A DNA stretch of 64,000 bases, taken from the NCBI GenBank assembly GCA_017255395.1, contig JAFKDC010000016.1:62001-126000 (forward strand). The letters run 5' to 3'. The notes under the pieces are model-generated. The model did no database searches, was not told the DNA's origin, and saw only the letters and a list, made by a program, of their open reading frames with translations. This document shows, one piece after another, positions 39,990 to 50,191 of the stretch (positions are counted from its first letter, which is position 1; the number at the start of each line of letters is the position of its first letter). The DNA comes from Enemella evansiae (GTDB taxonomy: Bacteria > Pseudomonadota > Alphaproteobacteria > Rhodobacterales > Rhodobacteraceae). Both the position numbers and the translations under genes were made by a program.

Positions 39990-40736
39990 TTACATGGTCG
40001 AGTCGTAGGTTTCCATGTCGGTCAGCTGGTCGGTGGTATAGGGCGTCACGACAGCGTAGGAGCTTTCGTCGATCGGCACCAGCTTGAAGTCGGAGGTCGG
40101 CAGCATCACGAACTTGTCGCCAATGCCGAGGAAACCGCCCACTTCGGCAACGATGCCTTCAATCTTGCCTTCCGAGGACAGCACGACGTCGTGGATCGAG
40201 CCGATGCGTTCCCAGCCCTCGCCGACAGCGTCGTAAGAAGCGGTGCCCTCCCAGTTCTCGTCAACCGAGTCCACGGTGGTGGTGTAGACCACGCCGCCCG
40301 AGATCGCGCTCACCGGGACCATGCCCTGAATGCCGAGCGCACCGCCCATGCCATCGTCGGCTGCTGCCATGTCAGAGTCTTCTGCCATCGGGTCGGCGGC
40401 ATCGGCCATGGCGGGGTCTTCCGCACCTTCGGCCATCGGATCGGCGGCTTCGGCGTCAGCAACATCGGCATCGGCGTCTTCTGCCATCGGGTCAGCGGCA
40501 TCGGCGTCGGCCACGTCCGCCTCTTCACCGTCTTCCGCCATCGGGTCGGCAGCGTCTGCGTCTGCAACGTCGGCGTCAGTCTCGGCCGCCGGATCGACGG
40601 CTGCGTCGGTGTCCGCCTGCGCGGTCGCTGCCGGATCGTCTGTCGGCAGGACGGTGCCGTCGGCGGGCTCTTCCTGTGCAATCGCGTACATCGGCACAAG
40701 GGCGGCCACGGCGGTGGTCATCAGAAAGCGTTTCAT
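39990..40736 (-). CDS. Secreted PRC-barrel protein with acidic repeats
   Basis: 248 residues. Signal peptide (MKRFLMTTAVAALVPMYAIAQ). An acidic low-complexity region with several copies of a unit around ADVADADAADPMAE (residues about 50-120) comes first, then a PRC-barrel domain near residues 130-235 (LGIQGMVPVSAISGGVVYTT, IGSIHDVVLSSEGKIEGIVA). The PRC barrel is a small beta fold used for binding in several contexts. The acidic part may bind cations. Periplasmic or secreted; role unknown. The repeat is also visible in the DNA at 40371-40590. Confidence 0.75.
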   Translation of the reverse strand: MKRFLMTTAVAALVPMYAIAQEEPADGTVLPTDDPAATAQADTDAAVDPAAETDADVADADAADPMAEDGEEADVADADAADPMAEDADADVADAEAADPMAEGAEDPAMADAADPMAEDSDMAAADDGMGGALGIQGMVPVSAISGGVVYTTTVDSVDENWEGTASYDAVGEGWERIGSIHDVVLSSEGKIEGIVAEVGGFLGIGDKFVMLPTSDFKLVPIDESSYAVVTPYTTDQLTDMETYDSTM

Positions 40737-40829
40737 TGTCAGTCTCCCAGTATTGGATCGTGTGATGCCGATGAAACACCGACAAAACGCTCTCCGTTCC
40801 CGGGTTTATTTTTCATCAGTCACGGAACT

Positions 40830-42413
40830 TCACGTTGCCTTGTGCGTATGGGCGAACCGCAGCAGCGCGGCGGTCGAGCCGTCCTTGTCTCCGGCCCCCG
40901 CCTCGCCCCGAACCAGCGGCCCCAGCGCGGTCGCCAGTTCCTTCCCAAGCTCCACCCCCCACTGGTCGTAGGGGTTGATCCCGAGGATCACGCCCTCGAC
41001 AAAGACGCGGTGCTCGTACAGCGCCACGATCTTGCCAAGCGTCTCGGGATCGAGCAGCGGGTAGATCAGCGTGGTCGAGGGCCGGTTGCCCGGGAACACG
41101 CGGTGTCGGGCCTGCCGCTCTAGCTCGTCGCCCTCGAACTGCCCGGCCACCCTGGCGCGCGCCTCGTCCAGCGACCGCCCGCGCATCAGCGCCTCTGACT
41201 GGGCAAGGCAATTGGCGACAAGCAGGTCATGGTGGTGGCGCAGGTCGGGTTCATGGCCCTGCGCGGCGACGAGGAACTCACAGGGGACAACCCACGTGCC
41301 CTGATGGATCAGCTGGTAGAAGGCGTGCTGGCCGTTGGTGCCCGGCTCTCCCCAGACGATGGGGCCGCTGTCGTAGGGCAGAGCGGCGCCGTCCATACCG
41401 ACACCCTTGCCATTGCTCTCCATCTCCAGCTGTTGCAGGTAGGCGGGCAGACGGCTGAGGCGGTTGTCATAGGGCAGCACGGCGCGGGTGGCATGGCCCA
41501 GCACCTGATTGTGCCAGATGCCAACGAGCGCCAGCAGGACCGGCATGTTCGCGGCCAGCGGAGCCTCGACGAAGTGGCGGTCCATGGCCTCGGCACCGCG
41601 CAGGAAAGCGGTGAAACCCTCGGGCCCGATCGCCAGCATCAGCGCCAGCCCGATCGGCCCCCAGACAGAATAGCGCCCGCCGACCCAGTCGGCGAAGCCA
41701 AAGCAGCGGTCCGGCGGGATGCCGAAGGCGCCCGCCCGCGCCACGTCCGACGACAGCGCGATGAACTTGCCGGTCGCGTCCACGCCCTTCTCCGCCAGCC
41801 AGCGTTTCGCGGTCTTGGCATTGGTCATGGTCTCGATGGTGGTGAAGGTCTTGGAGGCGACGATGAAGACCGTCCGCTCTGGATCGCACTTGCGCAGGGT
41901 GTCGGCGATGTCCGCACCGTCGACGTTCGACACGAAGTGGCAGCGCGGCCCGTCGTGGTAGGGCGCCAGCGCCAGCGTCGCCATGACCGGCCCAAGATCC
42001 GAGCCACCGATGCCGATGTTGACCACATCGGTCACGTCCGAGCCGCGGATCTCGTTGGCCAGCGCCTCCATCCGCGCCAGCGTGTCCAGCACCCCCGGCA
42101 TCACGTCCCTGCCCTCGACCAGCACCGGACGCGCATCGAGGTTGCGCAGCGCTGTGTGCAGGACGGCCCGTCCCTCGGTCTCGTTGATCTTCTGACCCGC
42201 GACCATGGCATCGCGCCGCGCCGCCACCCCGCGGCTTTCGGCAAGATCCAGCAGCGCCGCGCGGATATCGTCGTCGATCTGGGTCTTGGCGTAATCCAAC
42301 CGCATGCCCAGAGCCTCGAGGCTGAAGGCATCCGCCCGGCCGGCATCGGCAAAGAGATCCTCGATGCGGCGGTCGCCCAGCCCCTTCGCCAGTGATTTCA
42401 GCGTCTCGAACAT
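40830..42413 (-). CDS. pgi: Glucose-6-phosphate isomerase
   Basis: 527 residues from ATG 42413. Family signatures: [51 protein letters not shown] with the conserved catalytic residues, and FDQWGVE-like [13 protein letters not shown] near the end. It interconverts glucose-6-phosphate and fructose-6-phosphate. Last gene of a zwf-pgl-pgi operon with 8 bases after pgl. Confidence 0.97.
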   Translation of the reverse strand: MFETLKSLAKGLGDRRIEDLFADAGRADAFSLEALGMRLDYAKTQIDDDIRAALLDLAESRGVAARRDAMVAGQKINETEGRAVLHTALRNLDARPVLVEGRDVMPGVLDTLARMEALANEIRGSDVTDVVNIGIGGSDLGPVMATLALAPYHDGPRCHFVSNVDGADIADTLRKCDPERTVFIVASKTFTTIETMTNAKTAKRWLAEKGVDATGKFIALSSDVARAGAFGIPPDRCFGFADWVGGRYSVWGPIGLALMLAIGPEGFTAFLRGAEAMDRHFVEAPLAANMPVLLALVGIWHNQVLGHATRAVLPYDNRLSRLPAYLQQLEMESNGKGVGMDGAALPYDSGPIVWGEPGTNGQHAFYQLIHQGTWVVPCEFLVAAQGHEPDLRHHHDLLVANCLAQSEALMRGRSLDEARARVAGQFEGDELERQARHRVFPGNRPSTTLIYPLLDPETLGKIVALYEHRVFVEGVILGINPYDQWGVELGKELATALGPLVRGEAGAGDKDGSTAALLRFAHTHKAT

Positions 42414-42421
42414 GTCTCTCA

Positions 42422-43099
42422 CTACTCCGCCCAATGGACCGTGGCGCCGTTCAGCACCGCATTGATGGGCGCCTCATGCGCCGGTTTGCCGCGCGCCTCG
42501 TCCAGCGCGCGCCGTTTCTCTGCGCCGAAGATCAGCACATGCTTGCTCATCGCCCCATCCAGCACCCGTGCCGACAGGGTCACCCGAGGCTCTGCCGCGC
42601 CGGGCGCACGCACCGGCACCAGCACCGGCGCATCCGCCGCCAGCGCCCGGTCCAGCGTGTCGCCGCCCGGAAACAGCGAAGCGGTGTGCCTGTCGGCACC
42701 CATCCCCAGCAACAGCACATCCACCGGAAGCTCTGCCCCGATGGGCTGGGCCAGCGCCTCCAGAGCCTCTTCCGGCTCTGCCGCCGGGGCATAAAGGGGC
42801 AGAGACCGGGCCTTTTGCGCACGGTTGACCAGCAAACGGGACTTCAGCAGCGCCGTGTTCGACCGGGGGCTGTCCTCTGGCACCCAGCGTTCGTCCGACA
42901 GCAGGACATCCACCCGGCCCCAATCCAGATCCGCCGCGCAGAGATCGTCGAAGACCGGCCCCGGAGAGGTGCCGCCCGGCACCACCAGCAGCGCCCGCTC
43001 TTCGTGGGCCAGCGCGGTCCGCAGGGCCCCGGCGATGCGGTTGGCCAGGTCGATGATCAGCATCTCCCGGTCCGGGTACTCTTGGAAATCGTAGCTCAT
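42422..43099 (-). CDS. pgl: 6-phosphogluconolactonase
   Basis: 225 residues. DevB-type motifs: [57 protein letters not shown], and [16 protein letters not shown]. It hydrolyses 6-phosphogluconolactone in the oxidative pentose phosphate and Entner-Doudoroff routes. Between zwf (67-base gap) and pgi (8-base gap). Confidence 0.96.
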   Translation of the reverse strand: MSYDFQEYPDREMLIIDLANRIAGALRTALAHEERALLVVPGGTSPGPVFDDLCAADLDWGRVDVLLSDERWVPEDSPRSNTALLKSRLLVNRAQKARSLPLYAPAAEPEEALEALAQPIGAELPVDVLLLGMGADRHTASLFPGGDTLDRALAADAPVLVPVRAPGAAEPRVTLSARVLDGAMSKHVLIFGAEKRRALDEARGKPAHEAPINAVLNGATVHWAE

Positions 43100-43166
43100 G
43101 CCTCTTCCTCCCGCGATGCTTGTGCAGGTGTCCGCGCCATGGGCCGCCCTGTCAACCGACCGGCCC

Positions 43167-44615
43167 TCAGACCCGGATATCGCGCCACTTTCGGCCATCC
43201 TTATGCATCAGCATCAAGGCGTCTTCCGGCCCGCTGGACCCGGCATCGTAGGGCTTGGGCACGTCGCCGCGCGCCGTCCAGCCCTCGATGATCGGATCGG
43301 TCCAGGCCCAGGCCGCCTCGACCTCGTCGCCGCGCATGAACAGGGTCTGGTTGCCCCGGATGACGTCCATGATCAACCGTTCGTAGGCGTCGGGCACATC
43401 TTCGGCATCCGGGCCAAGCGCGTCGGCAAAGCTCATGTCCAGCGGCACGTCGATCAGGCGCATGCCGCCCGGCCCCGGTTCCTTGATGGTGACGCCCAGC
43501 GTCATGCCCTCGTTGGGTTGCAGCCGGATCGTCAGCACGTTGCGATGCGTGCCCGCCTCGGGGCCAAAGATCGAATGCGGCGCATCCTTGAAGACCACGG
43601 CGATCTCGCTGGCCCGCGCGCGCAGCTTCTTGCCGGTGCGCAGGTAGAAAGGCGTTCCCGCCCACCTCCAGTTCGAAATCGCCAGCTTCATCGCGACGAA
43701 GCTTTCGGTGGTCGAGCGCTGGTTGTCCACATGCGCCCGGTAGCCGGGCTGGCTGTCGTCCGCCTCGTATTGGCCGCGCACGATCTGGTGGTAATCCACC
43801 GGGTCCAGCGCGCGGATCACCTTCAGCTTTTCGTCGCGCACCGAATCCGGCTCGAAACGCGCGGGCGGCTCCATCGCGATCAGGCACAGAAGCTGCATCA
43901 GGTGGTTCTGCACCATGTCCCGCATCGCACCGGCCTTGTCGTAATAGCCGCCGCGCCCGCCCACGTCGACGGTCTCTGCCACGGTGATCTGGATGTGGTC
44001 GACATATTGCGCGTTCCAAAGCGGCTCGAACAGCATGTTGCCGAAGCGCACCGCCATGAGGTTCTGCACCGTCTCCTTCCCCAGATAGTGGTCGATCCGG
44101 TAGATCTGTTCCTCGTGGAAATGCTCGCGCAGGGTCACGTTCAGGGCGCGGGCGCTGGCAAGGTCGTGCCCGAAGGGCTTTTCCACCACCACCCGGCTGT
44201 CGTCATCCGCAAGACCGAAGCCGCGCAGCCGCTCTGCCAGCGCGCCGAAGAGGCTGGGCCCGACCGAGAAATAGAAGGCCCGCACCACGCCCGCGCGCAG
44301 CTTGCCCTTCAGGTCTTCCCAACCGCCGTCGCCCATGGCGTCCACCGCGACATAGTCCAGCCGACCGACGAACTCGGTCAGGGCCTCGGGGTCATGGGGG
44401 CCGCCGAACTCTTCCACCGCCTTGCGGATCATGTCCTGGAAAGCCGCCCGGTCCATGTCCGAGCGCGCCGCGCCGATGATGCGCGCCTCTTCCGGCATCT
44501 GGCCCGAGTTGAAACGGCGGAACAGCCCCGGAAGGATTTTACGCCGCGCAAGGTCGCCGGTGCCGCCGAAGATGACGAGGTCGAAGGGTTCGACCGGAAT
44601 GACGCGTGAAACCAT
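43167..44615 (-). CDS. zwf: Glucose-6-phosphate 1-dehydrogenase
   Basis: 482 residues. NADP fold FDLVIFGGTGDLARRKILPG at the N-terminus, substrate-site motif RIDHYLGKETVQNLMAVRFGN, and KPFGHDLASA. It makes 6-phosphogluconolactone and NADPH. First gene of the operon; a perfect palindrome (44677-44688) lies 61 bases before the ATG. ATG 44615 is the start that matches the family length. Confidence 0.97.
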   Translation of the reverse strand: MVSRVIPVEPFDLVIFGGTGDLARRKILPGLFRRFNSGQMPEEARIIGAARSDMDRAAFQDMIRKAVEEFGGPHDPEALTEFVGRLDYVAVDAMGDGGWEDLKGKLRAGVVRAFYFSVGPSLFGALAERLRGFGLADDDSRVVVEKPFGHDLASARALNVTLREHFHEEQIYRIDHYLGKETVQNLMAVRFGNMLFEPLWNAQYVDHIQITVAETVDVGGRGGYYDKAGAMRDMVQNHLMQLLCLIAMEPPARFEPDSVRDEKLKVIRALDPVDYHQIVRGQYEADDSQPGYRAHVDNQRSTTESFVAMKLAISNWRWAGTPFYLRTGKKLRARASEIAVVFKDAPHSIFGPEAGTHRNVLTIRLQPNEGMTLGVTIKEPGPGGMRLIDVPLDMSFADALGPDAEDVPDAYERLIMDVIRGNQTLFMRGDEVEAAWAWTDPIIEGWTARGDVPKPYDAGSSGPEDALMLMHKDGRKWRDIRV

Positions 44616-44676
44616 GGGGTCGTTGCCTTTTCTGCCTGTCGCGCCGACGCCCTGGCGCTTTCCGTTCCGTGGGATA

Positions 44677-44688
44677 GTTAGCGCTAAC
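44677..44688. promoter_or_regulatory. LacI-family-type palindromic operator upstream of zwf
   Basis: GTTAGCGCTAAC, a perfect 12-bp palindrome with the central CG typical of LacI-family sites. It lies between zwf and the divergent radical SAM gene. A regulator is not encoded nearby. Confidence 0.6.
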
Positions 44689-44835
44689 GTCGCCCGTCTC
44701 GCGTGGTTTAGACCATGTCGCGGCGAAAGTCTAACACCCATGTTGCGCGTCACAATGCCGTCAGGAAAAATGTTTCCACTGGTCCTGTGGACGGCAGCGC
44801 CTTAGCTGGAAAATGAAGCAGGCCGGAGGGAAGAC

Positions 44836-45783
44836 ATGAAAGATGCAAGCGTTGCCAACGTCGGGAAATTCATCGACCCCAAGGTAACCGCCGACGGCTC
44901 GGCCCGCGCCACCGTGGCGCTGACCAAGCCCGAAACGCTGTGGTTCAACACCGGAACGCTCTGCAACATCACCTGCGCCAACTGCTACATCGAAAGCTCG
45001 CCCGACAATGACGCGCTGGTCTACATGACCGCCGACGAGGTCTCGGGCTATCTCGACCAGCTTGCGGACCGGAAATGGGGCGTGCGCGAGATCGGCTTTA
45101 CCGGCGGGGAGCCCTTCATGAACCCCGAGATGGTCGAGATGGCGCGCCGCTGCCTCGAGCACGGCTACGAGGTGCTGATTCTCACCAATGCCATGCGCCC
45201 GATGATGCGCCCGAAGGTCCGGCAGGGGCTGATGGCCCTGCGCGCGGGCTATGGCGACCGGCTGACCCTGCGCATCTCGCTCGATCACTGGCGCCCGGCG
45301 ATGCACGACCAGGAACGCGGCGCCGGAACCTGGGAGCGGACGCTGGAAGGCATGCGCTGGCTGCGTGACAACGGCTTTCGCATGGCGGTCGCGGCCCGCA
45401 CCCTGTGGGGCGAACCCGAGGCCGAGGCCCGCGCTGGCTTTGCCCGGCTGTTTGCCGACGAGGGCCTTGCCATCGACGCGATGAACCCCGGCGAGACGGT
45501 GCTCTTCCCCGAGATGGACATGGGCGCCGAGGTTCCCGAGATCACCACCGCCTGCTGGGGCATCCTGAACAAGCGGCCCGACAGCGTCATGTGCGCCTCG
45601 TCGCGCATGGTGGTGAAACGCAGGGGCGCCAGGACGCCCGCCGTGCTGGCCTGCACCCTGCTGCCCTACGACCCGCAGTTCGAACTGGGCGAAACCCTGG
45701 CCGAGGCAGAGCGCGATGTCGCCCTCAACCATCCCCATTGCGCGAAATTCTGCGTTCTGGGCGGGGCAAGCTGCTCGGCCTGA
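44836..45783 (+). CDS. Radical SAM protein of unknown function
   Basis: 315 residues. Cluster motif CNITCANC (CX3CX2C) after LWFNTGTL, then FTGGEPFMNPEMV and LRISLDHW as SAM-binding strands. The C-terminus has further Cys (PAVLACTLLPYDPQFELG, then HCAKFCVLGGASCSA), which could hold a second cluster. No peptide or other partner gene is adjacent; a nucleoside hydrolase follows 139 bases later and might be linked. Function cannot be assigned. Confidence 0.85.
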   Translation: MKDASVANVGKFIDPKVTADGSARATVALTKPETLWFNTGTLCNITCANCYIESSPDNDALVYMTADEVSGYLDQLADRKWGVREIGFTGGEPFMNPEMVEMARRCLEHGYEVLILTNAMRPMMRPKVRQGLMALRAGYGDRLTLRISLDHWRPAMHDQERGAGTWERTLEGMRWLRDNGFRMAVAARTLWGEPEAEARAGFARLFADEGLAIDAMNPGETVLFPEMDMGAEVPEITTACWGILNKRPDSVMCASSRMVVKRRGARTPAVLACTLLPYDPQFELGETLAEAERDVALNHPHCAKFCVLGGASCSA

Positions 45784-45921
45784 CGGTCCTGCTGCGGCGC
45801 CCCTCCCGCCTCGATGCCGCCGAACGGCGCGGGTCCGCGCGCGCCCGGCAAGGCACCGCCTGCGCGCTTGCAAGGTCCTGCGCCCCGTGCGACCAACAAG
45901 GGCCACAAGACCGGAGCCCGC

Positions 45922-46863
45922 ATGCCCCCCCGCAAGATCATCATCGACACCGACCCCGGACAGGACGACGCGGTCGCCATCCTGCTTGCCCTCGCCTCTC
46001 CCGAAGAGATCACGGTGCTCGGCATTACCACGGTCGCGGGCAATGTGCCGCTTGACCTGACCACGCGAAACGCACGGATCGTCTGCGAGCTGGCGGGCAA
46101 GACCGAAACCCGTATCTTCGCCGGCTGCGACCGCCCGCTGAAGCGGCCTCTGGTCACGGCGGAGCACGTGCACGGAAAGACCGGCCTCGACGGCCCGACC
46201 CTGCCGGACCCGACCATGCCGGTCGAGGACACCCACGCCGTCGACTTCATCATTGACACCCTGCGCCGCGAACCGGCGGGGACGGTGACGCTCTGCCCGC
46301 TCGGGCCGCTGACCAACATCGCCACCGCCCTGCACCGCGCGCCCGAGATCGCCGACCGCATCCAGGAGATCGTCCTGATGGGCGGCGCCTATTTCGAGGT
46401 CGGCAACATCACGCCCACCGCAGAGTTCAACATCTACGTGGACCCCGAGGCCGCCGAAGCGGTCTTTGCCTCGGGCGTGCCGATCACCGTCATGCCGCTG
46501 GACGTGACCCACAAGGCGCTGGTGACGACGCCCCGCAACGACGCCTTCCGCGCGCTGGGGACGCCGGTGGGCCTGGCCGTGGCGCAGATGACCGATTTCT
46601 TCGAACGCTTCGACAAGGAGAAATACGGCTCTGACGGCGCGCCCCTGCACGACCCCTGCGTGACCGCCTACCTGATCCGGCCAGAGCTGTTCACCGGGCG
46701 TCACATCAATGTCGAGATCGAAACCCGAAGCGCGCTGACCCTTGGCATGACCGTCGCCGACTGGTGGGGCGTCACCGACCGCGCGCCCAATGCCACCTTC
46801 ATGGGCGCACTCGACGCGGAGGGGTTCTTTGCCCTTCTGACCGAAAGGCTGGCGCGGCTGTGA
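45922..46863 (+). CDS. Nucleoside hydrolase
   Basis: 313 residues. The Ca2+-binding DTDPGQDDAVAILLAL motif near the N-terminus, then LCPLGPLTNIATAL, IVLMGGAYFEVGNIT, TAEFNIYVDPEAA and the late HDPCVTAYLI with the catalytic His. It cleaves the N-glycosidic bond of nucleosides for salvage. ATG 45922 chosen. Substrate range (purine or pyrimidine) not readable. Followed by a GNAT gene 19 bases later. Confidence 0.93.
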   Translation: MPPRKIIIDTDPGQDDAVAILLALASPEEITVLGITTVAGNVPLDLTTRNARIVCELAGKTETRIFAGCDRPLKRPLVTAEHVHGKTGLDGPTLPDPTMPVEDTHAVDFIIDTLRREPAGTVTLCPLGPLTNIATALHRAPEIADRIQEIVLMGGAYFEVGNITPTAEFNIYVDPEAAEAVFASGVPITVMPLDVTHKALVTTPRNDAFRALGTPVGLAVAQMTDFFERFDKEKYGSDGAPLHDPCVTAYLIRPELFTGRHINVEIETRSALTLGMTVADWWGVTDRAPNATFMGALDAEGFFALLTERLARL

Positions 46864-46882
46864 GATCCGGAAAGGCCCGCCA

Positions 46883-47329
46883 ATGAAGTCCCTGCACCTC
46901 GCCGCAGAGGCGGACAGCGACAAGCTTCTGCCGCTGGTCTCGGCCTTCCATGCCGAAATGGGCTTTGACACCGATGCCGAGCACCAGTCCAACGCCATTG
47001 CGCCGCTGCTGGCCGGGTCTCCGCATGGCGCGGCCTGGCTGATCGGGCCAAGACGCGCGCCTGTGGGCTACATCGTCGTGACCTTCGGCTGGTCGGTGGA
47101 ATACGGCGGCCTCGATGCGATCGTCGACGAGGTCTACGTGCGCCCCGCGGTGCGCAAGCGCGGCATGGGGTTCGAGGCCCTGAACGGCATCGCCAAGGCG
47201 CTGAAGGAGGGCGGCGTCCGCGCCCTGCATCTTGAGGTCGACATGGCCGACGAGACCGCCGTCCGCTTCTACAGCCGCGCCCGTTTCGCGCCGCGCGACG
47301 GCTACCTGCTGATGAGCCGCGTGCTTTAG
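46883..47329 (+). CDS. GNAT-family acetyltransferase
   Basis: 148 residues. The GNAT core: [40 protein letters not shown] (acetyl-CoA loop R-x-x-G-x-G-like) and [20 protein letters not shown]. It follows the nucleoside hydrolase closely and probably shares its transcript. Acceptor unknown. Confidence 0.85.
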   Translation: MKSLHLAAEADSDKLLPLVSAFHAEMGFDTDAEHQSNAIAPLLAGSPHGAAWLIGPRRAPVGYIVVTFGWSVEYGGLDAIVDEVYVRPAVRKRGMGFEALNGIAKALKEGGVRALHLEVDMADETAVRFYSRARFAPRDGYLLMSRVL

Positions 47330-47336
47330 AGGGGAT

Positions 47337-47393
47337 CAAGGCTTTGCGGCGCAAAGCCTTGCCCGCGCAGACTTTGCCTCGCAAAGTCTGCGC
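47337..47393. repeat. Twin hairpins before selO
   Basis: CAAGGCTTTGC-GGC-GCAAAGCCTTG (47337-47361) and GCGCAGACTTTGC-CTC-GCAAAGTCTGCGC (47365-47393). Both stems end in CTTTGC/GCAAAG at the loop but have different outer arms, as in the twin palindromes near trpD and lexA. They lie between the GNAT stop and the selO start. Confidence 0.8.
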
Positions 47394-47448
47394 GCCGCAC
47401 GACCCGGTGTGTCTGGCACAGATGGCGCCCTGCCCCTATATCCGGGGC

Positions 47449-48870
47449 ATGACGCTGCACATCCCCTTCGACAATTCCTACGCCCGCCTGCCCCGCGACT
47501 TCTATGCGCCGCAGGCGCCGGTCCCGGTGAAGGCGCCCTCGCTGATCGCCTTCAACGCCCCGCTGGCGCGGAGCCTGAACATCACCGGCGCGGACGACCC
47601 GCAGCTGGCCGCGCTGTTTGCGGGCAATGCCCTGCCGGCGGGCGCAGAGCCGCTGGCGCAGCTTTACGCCGGGCATCAGTTCGGCCACTGGAACCCGCAG
47701 CTCGGCGACGGGCGCGCTGTCCTTCTGGGCGAGACGCTTGGCGCCGACGGGCTGCGTCGCGACATCCAGCTGAAGGGCTCCGGCCCGACGCCGTTCTCGC
47801 GGCGCGGCGACGGGCGGGCCTGGCTTGGGCCGGTGCTGCGCGAATACGTGGTCTCCGAGGCGATGCACGCGCTTGGCATCCCCACCACCCGCGCGCTGGC
47901 CGCCACCCGCACCGGCGAAGAGGTCTGGCGCGAAACCGCCCTGCCCGGCGCCGTCCTGACGCGCGTTGCCGCCAGCCACATCCGCGTCGGCACCTTCCAG
48001 GCCTTTGCCGCGCGCCGCCAGCACGACCTGCTGCGCCAGCTTTACGACTACACCGTCGACCGCCATTACCCGGATGCCCGCGACCCTCTGGACCTGCTGA
48101 ACGCGGTGATCGCGCGGCAGGCCGATCTGGTGACGCGCTGGCTGTCGGTCGGCTTCATCCACGGTGTGATGAACACCGACAACTGCACCCTCTCGGGCGA
48201 GACCATCGACTACGGCCCCTGCGCCTTCATGGATGTCTACAACCCCGAGACGGTCTTCTCTTCCATCGACCGCCACGGGCGCTACGGCTATGGATCGCAA
48301 CCCGACATCATCGTCTGGAACATGGCGCAGCTGGCGACGGCGCTGGTGCCGCTGATGCCGGACGAGGAAGGCGCCATCAAGGCCTTCACCCAGGCGGTGC
48401 ACGCGATGCCCGACCTCATCCGCGCGGGCTGGCTGCGCCGCTTCGGCGCCAAGATCGGGCTGGCCGACCCCCGGCCCGAGGATGCCGCGCTGATCGGCGA
48501 CCTGCTGGTGCTGATGGATCGGGGGCAGGCCGATTTCACCAATACCTTCCGTGCCCTGGCAGAGGGGATGGCCCGCGATCAGCTTACCGACCGTAACGGC
48601 TACGACACCTGGGCAGAGCAGTGGAAACGGCGCCTGGGCGACGAGCCGGGCGATCCGGGCGCGCTGATGAGGGCCACCAACCCGGCGATCATCCCGCGCA
48701 ACCACCGGATCGAGCAGATGATCGCGGCCGCCGTCGCGGGCGACGACGCGCCCTTCCACCGGCTGAACGCGGCGCTGGCAAACCCCTTCGACCCGGCCCC
48801 GGAAGACGACGACCTGCGCCGCCCGCCGACCCCCTCCGAGGTCGTGCCTGCCACGTTCTGCGGCACCTGA
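47449..48870 (+). CDS. selO: Protein adenylyltransferase SelO (YdiU)
   Basis: 473 residues. [14 protein letters not shown] start, [20 protein letters not shown], the nucleotide-loop region [19 protein letters not shown] and the metal-binding segment [20 protein letters not shown]. This pseudokinase family transfers AMP to Ser/Thr/Tyr of proteins and responds to oxidative stress in studied members. The C-terminus has a single Cys (ATFCGT) near where animal SelO carries selenocysteine. ATG 47449 gives the family start. Confidence 0.93.
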   Translation: MTLHIPFDNSYARLPRDFYAPQAPVPVKAPSLIAFNAPLARSLNITGADDPQLAALFAGNALPAGAEPLAQLYAGHQFGHWNPQLGDGRAVLLGETLGADGLRRDIQLKGSGPTPFSRRGDGRAWLGPVLREYVVSEAMHALGIPTTRALAATRTGEEVWRETALPGAVLTRVAASHIRVGTFQAFAARRQHDLLRQLYDYTVDRHYPDARDPLDLLNAVIARQADLVTRWLSVGFIHGVMNTDNCTLSGETIDYGPCAFMDVYNPETVFSSIDRHGRYGYGSQPDIIVWNMAQLATALVPLMPDEEGAIKAFTQAVHAMPDLIRAGWLRRFGAKIGLADPRPEDAALIGDLLVLMDRGQADFTNTFRALAEGMARDQLTDRNGYDTWAEQWKRRLGDEPGDPGALMRATNPAIIPRNHRIEQMIAAAVAGDDAPFHRLNAALANPFDPAPEDDDLRRPPTPSEVVPATFCGT

Positions 48871-49159
48871 GCTCCATGGCCACGGCCGCAACGAAGGCCG
48901 CGCAGTCCTGCCCTAAAACAAGCGCGGCGCAGGTCTGGATCCCGGTCCAGCCGAACGGCTCGTCCAGGCGGGCCTGCACCGGCGCGGGCCCGCGAAAGGC
49001 GCCCTGCTCCCACGTCGGATAGATCGCCACCCGACTAGGGGCGGCCCCGCGCGGTTTGTCCGCCCCTGTCCCCTTCCCCCACAAGAGTGCCTGCGCGCAG
49101 CGGCTGAGCCGTGCCCCGGTCCGCGTCCGGCGGCTTTGCCCCCCGGGGCCAAAGCGGCA

Positions 49160-50080
49160 TCAGACCGGCGCGCCCCGGCGCCTGTCCTGTGATCGCTTAC
49201 CCGGGCGGCGGCGGTTGATCAGCACGATCCCCACCGCCACCAGCACCATGGCACCGAGAAAGCTGACCGAAATGGGCTCGTCGAAGACCAGCCAGCCGAA
49301 GCCCACCGCCAGCACCGGCGACAGGAAGCTGAAAGAGGCCACGTCGGAGGCCGGGTAGATGGTCATCAGCCGCAGCCAGAACAGGAACCCCAGCGAGGCG
49401 ATGAGCACGCCGTATCCCAGGGCGGCGAAGGCCAGCGGGTCGGGCTCGCGCCACAGCGGGCCTATCGACCACCCCACCGCCGTCAGCACCACCGACGAGA
49501 CGCCCAGTTGCCAGGTAAGCTGCGACTCGGGGCTGATGGCCGACACGCGCGTCAAGCGTACCACCAGCGCGATTCCCACCCACGACAGCGAGGCACAGAC
49601 CGCCAGCAGATCGCCGCGCAGGTCACCCGCGCCGCGGCTCTGCGGGTCGGCCAGGGCCCAGGTCACCCCAGCGACGGCCAGCACCAGCCCCAGCAGGCGG
49701 CGCGCCGACAAACGCTCTCCCGGCAGGGTGAAATGGGCGATGATGGCCAGCCAGACCGGCATGCAGTAAAAGGCGATCGAGGCGCGCGAGACGGTCGTCA
49801 GGTCGAGCGCCAGGAACAGGAAGATGAACTCGAGGCTGAACAGCCCGCCAAGTGCCAGCCCCGACCACAGCGTCGCACCAAGACCGCCGGGCCGCCGCCG
49901 CATCACGAGGCACCAGACCGCCAGCACCCCCAGCGCGAGGACAGAGCGCAGCCCGGCCCCGAAAACCGGCCCGATGCCCGCGTTGCTGAGCTTGATGATC
50001 ACCTGGTTGAAGGCCAGCGCCGCAGCGAAGACCGTCAGGCCGGCGGCGCCAGCGAGGCCGATGGAATCCTTGCGTGCCAT
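49160..50080 (-). CDS. EamA-type (DMT) transporter
   Basis: 306 residues with ten hydrophobic helices in two repeats (AAGLTVFAAALAFNQVIIKL, then SLEFIFLFLALDLTTVSRAS, then LTAVGWSIGPLW, then FLSPVLAVGFGWLVFDEPIS). The duplicated EamA domain defines a metabolite or drug exporter of unknown substrate. ATG 50080 chosen. The 289 bases between selO and its stop hold no gene I can support. Confidence 0.85.
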   Translation of the reverse strand: MARKDSIGLAGAAGLTVFAAALAFNQVIIKLSNAGIGPVFGAGLRSVLALGVLAVWCLVMRRRPGGLGATLWSGLALGGLFSLEFIFLFLALDLTTVSRASIAFYCMPVWLAIIAHFTLPGERLSARRLLGLVLAVAGVTWALADPQSRGAGDLRGDLLAVCASLSWVGIALVVRLTRVSAISPESQLTWQLGVSSVVLTAVGWSIGPLWREPDPLAFAALGYGVLIASLGFLFWLRLMTIYPASDVASFSFLSPVLAVGFGWLVFDEPISVSFLGAMVLVAVGIVLINRRRPGKRSQDRRRGAPV

Positions 50081-50191
50081 GGGCCTCTTGGACCCTGCCC
50101 CGCCGATGGCGTCAATCCCCTCTCGCCCCCTTGTCCTGTCGGGGATTCCTGTCATCCTGACCGGAACACGCCGGACGAGGAGGATCAAGGC

